Assembly: GCA_900752905.1 (NCBI GenBank)
Contig: CAADWX010000007.1
Location: forward strand, 1 to 12,772
Direction: 5' to 3'
Length of the DNA stretch: 12,772 nucleotides
Source: Bacilli bacterium
GTDB taxonomy: Bacteria; Bacillota_I; Bacilli_A; RF39; UBA660
Shown: positions 1 to 6,635 of the stretch, piece after piece
Numbering within the stretch: the first letter of the stretch is position 1
Layout: every line of letters starts with the position of its first letter
Program-made: the position numbers and the translations under genes
Notes under the pieces: generated by a model
Told to the model about the DNA's origin: nothing
What the model saw: the letters and a program-made list of their open reading frames with translations, nothing else
Databases searched by the model: none

Positions 1-252
1 CATTCTATGTATTTAGATATTATATTTACATCTGGTGTTTTATCTTTTATAAATTTTATTTTATTTATTATATATATTATTTATAAATTTTTTAAAGAAA
101 GAATATATTTAAATAAATTTTATTTATGTTTATTTATAGGTATTATTAATTATCTTATATTTGGTATTTTAAATGATAGCTTAGTTTTAGTATCACCTTA
201 TTTTTATATTTTATTAAGTATAATATGTTCTAAAACATTAAAAAGGGAATAG
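1..252 (+). CDS. O-antigen ligase/polymerase family membrane protein, C-terminal end only
   Basis: The frame is open from the first base of the window and ends at TAG, so the N-terminal part lies upstream. The visible 83 residues begin HSMYLDIIFTSG, which resembles the H-(N/S)-x-Y-L-x-I-x-x-x-(T/S)-G motif before the last membrane helices of the O-antigen ligase/Wzy family (PF04932-like). Two or three hydrophobic helices follow, rich in Phe, Ile, Leu and Tyr, with a short basic tail (KTLKRE). Members of the family polymerise or ligate lipid-linked glycans on the outer face of the membrane. The fragment is followed at once by an intrinsic terminator, so it ends its own transcription unit. The assignment rests on one motif plus topology; another polytopic membrane protein is possible. 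Confidence 0.6.
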   Translation, partial: HSMYLDIIFTSGVLSFINFILFIIYIIYKFFKERIYLNKFYLCLFIGIINYLIFGILNDSLVLVSPYFYILLSIICSKTLKRE

Positions 253-266
253 ATGATTCTCTTTTT
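240..266 (+). terminator. Rho-independent terminator after the O-antigen ligase fragment
   Basis: AAAAAGGGAAT (240-250) pairs with ATTCTCTTTTT (256-266) through one G-U pair, giving an 11-bp stem with loop AGATG and a run of five T residues. The stop codon TAG (250-252) sits at the tip of the left arm and in the loop. It separates the upstream membrane protein from the promoter that begins at 278. Confidence 0.7.
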
Positions 267-277
267 AGGAAAAACTA

Positions 278-306
278 TTGACTTTAATGTTTAAAAGGTG
301 TAATAT
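278..306 (+). promoter_or_regulatory. Sigma-A-type promoter for the leader ORF and perhaps the rel operon
   Basis: TTGACT (278-283), a 17-bp spacer, then TAATAT (301-306). An overlapping TATAAT at 304-309 would give a 20-bp spacer. The -35 box lies in AAAAACTATTGACTTT (270-285), a 16-nt string that recurs exactly at the argS promoter (7690-7705). The next gene start with a good ribosome binding site is 31 nt downstream. Confidence 0.75.
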
Positions 307-336
307 AATTAAAAATTTTGTTTTGGAGGAGTAGAT

Positions 337-480
337 ATGAAGAATTATTATAATTATATGTTTCTTAATGATTTAGTTAGTTTTAAATTCATCAAAAATG
401 AGATACATGATTACAAATGTTTTTGTCTATACGAATACTGCGCTTCAAAACAATCAATGAATATGATAAAAGGTGTCTAA
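337..480 (+). CDS. 47-aa small ORF upstream of rel; leader peptide or small protein
   Basis: The ATG is preceded by GGAGGAG (325-331) at ideal spacing and by a good promoter, so translation is likely despite the small size. The product (MKNYYNYMFLNDLV... to ...SMNMIKGV) has no signal peptide or membrane segment. It is rich in Tyr, Phe and Asn and has three Cys residues (C28, C30, C35). I do not recognise it. Its last codons and TAA (478-480) form the left arm of an intrinsic terminator, so a ribosome finishing this ORF would cover half of the stem. No promoter is visible between that terminator and rel, which suggests the ORF acts as a leader that couples its own translation to readthrough into rel. 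A free-standing small protein, or a precursor peptide for the radical SAM enzyme downstream, are alternatives. Confidence 0.6.
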   Translation: MKNYYNYMFLNDLVSFKFIKNEIHDYKCFCLYEYCASKQSMNMIKGV

Positions 481-515
481 AAAACCATTGTGCTTTTTAG
501 GCGCCTTTTTGTTTT
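468..515 (+). terminator. Intrinsic terminator between the leader ORF and rel, possible attenuator
   Basis: The left arm (468-483, reading AAAAGGTGTCTAAAAA) pairs with 494-509 (TTTTTAGGCGCCTTTT) over 16 bp with two G-U pairs. The loop is 10 nt and the T-rich tail is TTTTTGTTTT. The stop codon of the 47-aa ORF lies inside the left arm. Only about 20 bases separate the tail from the rel ribosome binding site, which leaves no room for a separate promoter, so rel transcription from 278 has to pass this element. Confidence 0.85.
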
Positions 516-533
516 ATATGGGAGGATGATTTT

Positions 534-1973
534 ATGAAAGAATTATGTTTAAATGATTTATTGGATTTAGTAGAATTATATAATCCAGAAGGGGAAGAAA
601 AAGTTAAAAAAGCATATGAGTATGCTAAACGTTTGCATGAGGGACAAATAAGACAAAGCGGTGAACCATATATTAGTCATCCGTTAAGTGTTGCATATAT
701 ATTAGCTGAAATGCATGGAGATACTGATACTATTTGTGCTGGACTTTTACATGATACATTAGAAGATACAATTATCAAAAAGGAAGATATTGCACATGAT
801 TTTAATCAAGAAGTTGCTAATTTGGTAGATGGTGTCACAAAAATAAGCAAATTAAATTTTTCTACAAAACAGGATCAAAATATGGCAAATACAAGAAAGA
901 TAATTATTGGAATTACAGAAGATGTTAGAATAATTATTATTAAATTAGCTGACAGATTACATAATATGCGAACATTACAATTTAAGTCTGAATTTAAACA
1001 AAAGGAAAATTCCATGGAAACAATGGATATATTTGTACCACTAGCTTATTATATAGGTGCATATAGAATTAAATCAGAATTAGAAGATTTATCTCTTAAA
1101 TATTTATATCCAGATAAATACAAAAGAATAGAAGATATAAAGCTAAGAGTTGAAGATGATAGTAAACATTGCTTAAATGAAATGCTTACTACGATAAATT
1201 CCGTACTTACTAATCAAAATATACCACATGATATAAAAGTAAGAACAAAAAATATTTATGGTATATATAAAAGATTAGAACAAGGACATAAACTTTCAGA
1301 TATTCATGATTTGTTATCATTAAAAATAATGGTTGATTCAATTGCAAATTGTTATTTGACATTAGGTTCTATACATTCAAAATATCATCCAATAAATGAC
1401 AAATTTAAAGATTATATATATAATCCTAAAACAAATATGTATCAATCATTACATACAACTGTTTTTGGAGAAGATGATAGATTAGTTCAGACACAAATAA
1501 GAACATTTGATATGGACAAAATTGCATCTTTTGGATTAACTGCATATTGGGATATTCAAAAGGGTGATGCCAGAGATGTTATGCAAGAAGATTTAAAAAG
1601 TAAGTATCAATTCTTTAAATCTCTAGTTGAAATTAATAAAGTATTTGGTGATAATCAAGAATTTGTTCATCAAGTAAAGTCTGAGTTATTTTCAGATAAA
1701 ATTTATGTTTATACAACAAAAGGAGATATAATTGAGCTTCCAAAAGGTGCAACCGCAATTGATTTTGCATATAAAGTTCATTCTGATATAGGTAATACTA
1801 TGGTATCAGCAGTTGTAAATGATAAGGTTGTTGATCCAGAATATCAGTTAAGAAATAAAGATAGAGTTAGAATTATAACAGATGTATTATCATATGGTCC
1901 AAGAGAAGAATGGCTTGATAAAGTACAAACTACAAAAGCTAAAAGAAAAATAAAAGAATTTGGAAAAAAATAA
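534..1973 (+). CDS. rel: RelA/SpoT homologue, predicted (p)ppGpp hydrolase with defective synthetase site and no C-terminal RIS/ACT domains
   Basis: A 479-aa protein; ATG follows GGAGG (521-525) at 8 nt. The N-terminal HD hydrolase domain keeps every residue I can map to the Rel hydrolase site: R40, H49, H73-D74, E77-D78, D140 and N144. The synthetase domain (about 235-345) keeps R237, K239, D259, a KFKD version of the RxKD motif and Y303 in NMYQSLHTTV. However, the catalytic Glu of the ExQIRT motif is Gln319 (codon CAG, 1488-1490; QTQIRT). The same change (E319Q in E. coli SpoT, E335Q in RelA) is used as a synthetase-inactivating mutation. A TGS domain spans about 388-449. The protein then stops, whereas full Rel proteins of about 730 aa continue into helical, zinc-finger/RIS and ACT domains. 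Its TAA overlaps the next ATG by one base. Family assignment is firm; loss of synthetase activity is inferred. Confidence 0.95.
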   Translation: MKELCLNDLLDLVELYNPEGEEKVKKAYEYAKRLHEGQIRQSGEPYISHPLSVAYILAEMHGDTDTICAGLLHDTLEDTIIKKEDIAHDFNQEVANLVDGVTKISKLNFSTKQDQNMANTRKIIIGITEDVRIIIIKLADRLHNMRTLQFKSEFKQKENSMETMDIFVPLAYYIGAYRIKSELEDLSLKYLYPDKYKRIEDIKLRVEDDSKHCLNEMLTTINSVLTNQNIPHDIKVRTKNIYGIYKRLEQGHKLSDIHDLLSLKIMVDSIANCYLTLGSIHSKYHPINDKFKDYIYNPKTNMYQSLHTTVFGEDDRLVQTQIRTFDMDKIASFGLTAYWDIQKGDARDVMQEDLKSKYQFFKSLVEINKVFGDNQEFVHQVKSELFSDKIYVYTTKGDIIELPKGATAIDFAYKVHSDIGNTMVSAVVNDKVVDPEYQLRNKDRVRIITDVLSYGPREEWLDKVQTTKAKRKIKEFGKK

Positions 1974-2425
1974 TGAATAAAGTTATTTATATAGATTTTG
2001 ACGGTGTGCTTGTGGATACTCCCAAATTTATAAGTAAAGAACTTAAAATAAAAGGAAATTCAGAAGAAACATGTAAAAATTTTCCGTGGGATTATTTTTT
2101 AAAAAATTGTAATGAAATAGAAAATAATTTAACAATTTTAAAAAAAATATCCCAACAAAATAGAGTTGTAATTTTAACACATGTTTATTCGGATAAAGAA
2201 AAATCAGCCAAAGAAAATTTTGTTCATAGAAAGTTAAAAAATATACAGATTATTTCAGTTCCTTATTATATAGATAAAAATGTAATTGTTAATCCCAAAG
2301 ATAATATTTTGATTGATGATTATAGTAATAATATTGAAAAATGGATAAATTCTGGTGGTATAGGTATACATTTAAAAAATGAAAAACGGATAGACAAACT
2401 ATTAATTGATTATATTGTAATTTAA
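1973..2425 (+). CDS. HAD-superfamily phosphatase, 5'-nucleotidase-like
   Basis: A 150-aa protein with HAD motif I D8-F-D10-G-V-L-V-D, motif II ending at T69 (VVILT), a Lys at 109 before motif IV, and motif IV ILIDD (D115-D116) followed by SNNIEKW and a Gly-Gly-Ile turn. This order, and the N-x-x-x-W-x-x-x-G-G pattern after the Asp pair, resemble the small 5'(3')-deoxyribonucleotidase branch (NT5C-like, PF06941). It is shorter than usual for that branch, with little room for a cap domain. It starts in a TAATG overlap with the Rel homologue and has only a weak ribosome binding site, so it is probably translated by coupling. A phosphatase acting on a nucleotide or sugar phosphate is the safe call; the substrate is not visible. 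A link to (p)ppGpp metabolism through rel is possible but unproven. Confidence 0.8.
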   Translation: MNKVIYIDFDGVLVDTPKFISKELKIKGNSEETCKNFPWDYFLKNCNEIENNLTILKKISQQNRVVILTHVYSDKEKSAKENFVHRKLKNIQIISVPYYIDKNVIVNPKDNILIDDYSNNIEKWINSGGIGIHLKNEKRIDKLLIDYIVI

Positions 2426-2438
2426 GGTGGTGAAAATA

Positions 2439-3314
2439 ATGACATTTTATTATAGTTGTTTTAATAAAAAAATCTCTATTAAATTGTATGAAAAACCAAA
2501 TGAAATGTTGGATTTTTGGTTAAAGAGATTTTGCCCTAGTATAATTAAAATTCAAGATTCAGTAAATTTGAAAAATGATTTAGAAATTATTATTAATAAA
2601 TCTGAAAAAACGAATTATAGAATAAGGAATAATAAAATATTTTTATATGGAACTATAGGAGACAATATTAGTTATATAGCTAAATTTGTAACACAATGTT
2701 TTCAAAAATTATTAATCAAAGAAAATATTTTGATAATACCAGCATCATGTATTGCTAACAAAAATAATGCATTGCTTGTAATAGGAGATTTTTGGCAAGG
2801 AAAAACATCTTCAGCAATAAACATTTCATCTAAATATAAATATAATTTAATTTCAGATAATTATGTTGCTATTAAAGATGGTTATATAATAGGAGCTACT
2901 AGTTTTATATCAGTAAGAAAAGAAGATATAAAAGATAAAAATAACTCAATATTTAATGTTAATGATAGATATTTTTATAATAATAAGTATTGCTATGACA
3001 GTAATTTAAAGATAATTGGATTTATGTTACCATACATTAATAATGGATGTGATAATATTCATTACATATCTAAAGAAGAATCTTGTTGGTATCTATACCA
3101 AAAATTTTCTAGATTATTATGTGGCGAAACAATTTTGTTTGATGGTGAATTAACATCACCGATATTTCTAAATAAAAGTAATTCGAAAAAAATCCTAAAA
3201 ATTGTTGATGATTTATTAATCAATAACACTATCAAATATGTTTCTGCTCCAATGAATATTATAGTAGAAGAAGGAAATAAAATCTTGTGCAAAGGAGATG
3301 ATAATGATGAATAA
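2439..3314 (+). CDS. HPr kinase/phosphorylase-like P-loop protein
   Basis: A 291-aa protein. ATG at 2439 is chosen over GTG at 2427 or 2430 because GGTGG (2426-2430) then sits 8 nt upstream. A Walker A loop G116-DFWQ-GKT123 follows a hydrophobic beta strand (ALLVI). About 15 residues on, LISDN (D140) stands where HPr kinase-like proteins have their Asp-Asp, followed by a VAIKDGYIIGA segment as in the HprK/PEP-carboxykinase-like fold. The first 100 residues look like the variable N-terminal domain of stand-alone HprK-like proteins found in peptide-modification clusters, for example next to lasso-peptide or radical SAM genes. It lacks the wider features of true HprK. It overlaps the radical SAM gene downstream, which suggests joint work on one substrate. 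It could phosphorylate a peptide Ser or a small molecule; I cannot tell which. Confidence 0.65.
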   Translation: MTFYYSCFNKKISIKLYEKPNEMLDFWLKRFCPSIIKIQDSVNLKNDLEIIINKSEKTNYRIRNNKIFLYGTIGDNISYIAKFVTQCFQKLLIKENILIIPASCIANKNNALLVIGDFWQGKTSSAINISSKYKYNLISDNYVAIKDGYIIGATSFISVRKEDIKDKNNSIFNVNDRYFYNNKYCYDSNLKIIGFMLPYINNGCDNIHYISKEESCWYLYQKFSRLLCGETILFDGELTSPIFLNKSNSKKILKIVDDLLINNTIKYVSAPMNIIVEEGNKILCKGDDNDE

Positions 3315-4329
3315 AGATTACAATTTTATTGTAAAATTAACAACAGGTTGTCCAGGTAATTGTAAATGTTGTCGTGATAGACAAGAAAATTTCAAATTAA
3401 AAAATGAAAAAAATAGTATTTTTGATATAGATGTTTTTGAAAAAATATGTAAAAATATAAAAAAATTGAACGGTTCATATGTTTGTATTTCTGGTGGAGA
3501 ACCAACCATGGTAAGAAATATTGATGATTATATAAAAATAGCAAAAAAATATGAATTAGCGACAAGAATAAATACAAATGGCTGGAATGTTACAAAAGAA
3601 AACCTAGAATCTTGGTTAAAAAATGGGTTAGATCAAATAGTTTTATCAATATATGGATTGGATGAAAATAGTATTATTGAAACAAGAGGAAACAGACTTA
3701 TCTTTGATAAAAGTATGAGAGCGGTTGAAGTTATAAAAGAGTTAAAGAAAAAATATAAATTTATATTTATTATTCAAACAATAATTATGAAAGGAAATTA
3801 TAAGCAAATGCCACAATTACTTAATTATGCAATTGATAGCGATGCAAATTTATTTTGGCCGTCATATTTAGAAGATGCAATTAATTTGCCAGAAGTAAGA
3901 TTAAGCTGTGAAGAAATAAATGACTTTAAAAACAATATAATTCCGAAGATGAAAGAAATAATTAATAAAAAAGTAGTGGACGATAATATAAAAAATAATA
4001 TTATGAAATCATTAGATAACTATTACAATGATGGAACAGTATTATATCAGTACCATAAAGATAATGAAAATTGTCATTGGAGTGGTAAACATTTCACATT
4101 TTATCCTAATGGAACAGTAGACCCATGCCCAGGACATGAATATTTTAAAAGCAAATATCAATATAAAATAAATTATGATGAAATTGATGAGTTTATGAAA
4201 TTAGAAAATTTGAATAAATGTAAAAATATCTGTTTTGACTATTGTAAGTATTGCCCACAAGGCGTTCATCATGAAATATCATTTATGCCAGTTTCATTTA
4301 ATGAACATGATAGTAAAGATGAAATTTAA
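3304..4329 (+). CDS. Radical SAM protein with SPASM/twitch-like C-terminal Cys cluster
   Basis: About 341 aa. ATG 3304 or 3307 fits AAAGGAG (3291-3297) with 6 or 9 nt spacing; ATG 3298 abuts the site and is unlikely. The radical SAM cluster motif is C16-PGN-C20-KC-C23, with an extra Cys at 22. It is followed by SGGEP (63-67) for SAM binding, TNGW near 91-94 and a typical partial TIM-barrel pattern. The C-terminal part carries C257, C275 (DPCPGHE), C306, C310, C314 and C317 (YCPQG), an arrangement like SPASM or twitch auxiliary Fe-S domains of peptide- and carbohydrate-modifying enzymes. It overlaps the kinase-like gene by about 11 nt, and its TAA touches the next ATG. The fold is secure; the reaction and substrate are unknown, and no precursor peptide is adjacent. 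Confidence 0.9.
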   Translation: MMNKDYNFIVKLTTGCPGNCKCCRDRQENFKLKNEKNSIFDIDVFEKICKNIKKLNGSYVCISGGEPTMVRNIDDYIKIAKKYELATRINTNGWNVTKENLESWLKNGLDQIVLSIYGLDENSIIETRGNRLIFDKSMRAVEVIKELKKKYKFIFIIQTIIMKGNYKQMPQLLNYAIDSDANLFWPSYLEDAINLPEVRLSCEEINDFKNNIIPKMKEIINKKVVDDNIKNNIMKSLDNYYNDGTVLYQYHKDNENCHWSGKHFTFYPNGTVDPCPGHEYFKSKYQYKINYDEIDEFMKLENLNKCKNICFDYCKYCPQGVHHEISFMPVSFNEHDSKDEI

Positions 4330-5664
4330 ATGATATATACTACAGAAGAAAATAGATATTTATCTTATAATACGCCTTTAATAGAGTATATTAAGTCAAA
4401 ACATTTATATACAAATGAAAATTTAATTTATACAAAAAAGTACTCTGATGGGACATTTTCAATAACTAATCCCACAGAAACTTTTACAAATTGTGAATTT
4501 ATCAATGGATATCCACATTTTCAAATTCCACTATCAAAATGTATAGAGGAAATTGAGTTTTTTATAAACGATGGAAAAATGTACGATATCAATTTTTATA
4601 TTAGATATGGTGATACTCATCCACATAAATGTATTCCTAAATTGGCACAAGTAAGAAATTTAGTTATAGAAAATTCTTTAACAAGTATGATAGGACAAAA
4701 TGTCAAAAGTTTTTATGGTTTTGGAGACATAAGTCTAAAATCATTAAAAGATTTCATTGAAAAAAATCACATAAACACGACAGCTGATGAATTATTTGTG
4801 ATGCTTGTTAACAATAATATATCTAGTGATATTTTAAGAAAATTAGAAGAATATGATTTATCAGCTTTAAAACAAATTTCTGCATTTTTAAATCAATTAA
4901 GATTAGTTCCAAAAGAATTTTTAATTGAGTCAAAATTATATTCAAATCAAAAATTATATAAATCATTAAAAAATAATCCAAATTTTATAGATGAATTAAA
5001 AGAAAATGGTGAATTAAAATATTCGTTGCAAGAATTAATGTTTATTAATTCATTTTTAGATAATAGTAATGATGTATTATTTAATATCATAGGTGCAAAC
5101 CAAAGTTCTCATGTATTAAAAGTAGAAGAGTTGCTGAAAGAAAATTATGATCTAAGAAGTAGATTTTTAACGTATGAAATATGTAGGAATGCTGATGAAC
5201 GTAATATTAATTCATGGTCTGAAAAATTAAATGAATTTATTGAAAAAAATAATTTAGAAATAAACAACGATAATATTGATTATCAAGATTTATTAAAAAT
5301 ATTAATGATCATTAATAGTAATGATACAATTATTGATTATGATAAATTGAATAAATACAAAAATAATATTAAATTATTTACTAATGTTGTTACTAGTATA
5401 GATGAATTAAATAATGAAAAAAACATAAAATCAGGCAATGATTTAATTTATAAAATGTCATTAGTTTGTTATAATTTAAATAGATCTATTGAAATGGGTA
5501 ATCAGAGTAATTTTTATAGATATTTAATTAATATAGTAAATGAATATGAAACTAACAAGGAAAAATATTATAATATACAAGGATTATATAAGAAATTTTT
5601 GATTAAGTGTTTAGATAGACTAGGATATAAAAAGGAAGAAAAAATAAAGGAGTTGAGAAAATGA
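4330..5664 (+). CDS. Divergent arginyl-tRNA synthetase homologue lacking HIGH and KMSKS motifs (pseudo-ArgRS)
   Basis: A 444-aa protein that looks anonymous but aligns by eye, in order, with the ArgRS encoded at 7766-9451. DGTFSI (40-45) matches MGDFAI. GYPHFQIPLS (60-69) matches GPYLNFTINRD. HPHKCIPKLAQVRNLVIENSL (97-117) matches NPNASPHIGRSRNSIIGDFL, with HIGR replaced by KLAQ. YSLQELMF (231-238) matches YPLRDIAY. IIGANQSSH (253-261) matches VLGEDQEVY. LNEFIEK matches LEEFIEK, and the C-terminal helices (about 370-444, RYLINIVNEYE...YYNIQ) resemble the DALR anticodon-binding bundle. The KMSKS region is unrecognisable, and about 50 residues are missing between the HIGH-like and GxDQ-like points. 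It abuts the radical SAM stop and overlaps the S66 gene in ATGA. Aminoacylation is unlikely; binding of tRNA-Arg, arginine or ArgRS is possible. Homology is inferred from visual alignment only. Confidence 0.65.
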   Translation: MIYTTEENRYLSYNTPLIEYIKSKHLYTNENLIYTKKYSDGTFSITNPTETFTNCEFINGYPHFQIPLSKCIEEIEFFINDGKMYDINFYIRYGDTHPHKCIPKLAQVRNLVIENSLTSMIGQNVKSFYGFGDISLKSLKDFIEKNHINTTADELFVMLVNNNISSDILRKLEEYDLSALKQISAFLNQLRLVPKEFLIESKLYSNQKLYKSLKNNPNFIDELKENGELKYSLQELMFINSFLDNSNDVLFNIIGANQSSHVLKVEELLKENYDLRSRFLTYEICRNADERNINSWSEKLNEFIEKNNLEINNDNIDYQDLLKILMIINSNDTIIDYDKLNKYKNNIKLFTNVVTSIDELNNEKNIKSGNDLIYKMSLVCYNLNRSIEMGNQSNFYRYLINIVNEYETNKEKYYNIQGLYKKFLIKCLDRLGYKKEEKIKELRK

Positions 5665-6635
5665 TTTATCCAGAAAAAATAAAAAAAGGTGATACAATAG
5701 GAATCATATCACCTTCAAATGGTGTAAAAAGTAAAAAGTTGAAAAAATTTGAAAAGGGAATAGAAAAATTAAATGATTATGGATACACTGTAATCGAAGA
5801 CCAATATGTAAGAAATACTGAAAATGGAGTTAGCTCATCTGCATTTAATAGATCGGTTGAATTTGACAATGCAATAAAAAACAAAGAATTAAAAGCATTA
5901 ATTGCTTGTTCAGGCGGAGACTATTTAATTCAAATTATGAATTTAATAGATTTTAATCAATTGAAAAAAAATACAAAGTGGATACAAGGACAATCTGACA
6001 TTACACCCTTGTTATTTTATATAACAACTAAATTGGATATTGCCACAGTATATAGTTTTAACGCAAAATCATTTGGCGATGATAGTTTACCAGAATTAAT
6101 GTTAAAAAATAACATTGAATTTTTAAATGGAAAAACACCAAATCAAATTGAATATGGGTATAAAATAGACGATGATAAAGTAGAACAACCATGGGAATGT
6201 ATAACAAAAGATAAAGAATTTAATGGAAGACTTATAGGCGGATGTTTAGATTCTTTAAAGGATATAATAGGAACAAAATATGATTGTGTTAAAAAGTTTA
6301 TAAAAAAATATCAAGAAGATGGTATAGTTTGGTATTTTGATGTGGCAGAAATGACAAATGAAGACATATTAAGAACAATGTGGCAATTTAAAAATGCAGG
6401 ATGGTTTGTTAGTTGTAAAGCTATTTTATTTGGAAGAATTGAAAATGAAATTAATTATACAGGAACAACACTAAAAGATGCAATTAATTATAATCTCTTT
6501 GATTTATATATTCCAATTTATATAAATACAGATATAGGACATACAGATCCGGTACATACATTAATAAATGGTTCAATTATAAAAGTAACAAAAAATAAAG
6601 ATGATAAACATGTTGTGGAGACTTATTTTGAATGA
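5661..6635 (+). CDS. S66-family LD-carboxypeptidase/MccF-like protein with atypical nucleophile position
   Basis: A 324-aa protein, the usual S66 length; AAAGGAG lies 8 nt before ATG. The N-terminal KKGDTIGIISPS (8-19) and the segment ALIACSGGDYLIQIMNLID (79-97), then WIQGQSDITPLLF (107-119), follow the LdcA/MccF pattern. FDVAE (226-230), LRTMWQFKNAGWF and LFGR correspond to the C-terminal domain. DIGHTDP (291-297) contains the expected His294. The catalytic Ser normally sits five residues into the GGDNS-type motif; here that residue is Leu89. From memory, a Bacillota S66 subgroup with GGDFL-type sequences looks the same, so this may be a subfamily trait, and its chemistry may not be standard peptidase. 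MccF members cleave peptidyl or aminoacyl nucleotides, which fits the neighbouring ArgRS genes. It overlaps both neighbours by ATGA. Confidence 0.85.
   Translation: MIYPEKIKKGDTIGIISPSNGVKSKKLKKFEKGIEKLNDYGYTVIEDQYVRNTENGVSSSAFNRSVEFDNAIKNKELKALIACSGGDYLIQIMNLIDFNQLKKNTKWIQGQSDITPLLFYITTKLDIATVYSFNAKSFGDDSLPELMLKNNIEFLNGKTPNQIEYGYKIDDDKVEQPWECITKDKEFNGRLIGGCLDSLKDIIGTKYDCVKKFIKKYQEDGIVWYFDVAEMTNEDILRTMWQFKNAGWFVSCKAILFGRIENEINYTGTTLKDAINYNLFDLYIPIYINTDIGHTDPVHTLINGSIIKVTKNKDDKHVVETYFE

Noticed and set aside
3062..3577. Three short reverse-strand open frames over the kinase-like and radical SAM genes
   Set aside because: They are antisense to strongly supported coding sequence, Phe/Ile-rich and lack start signals.
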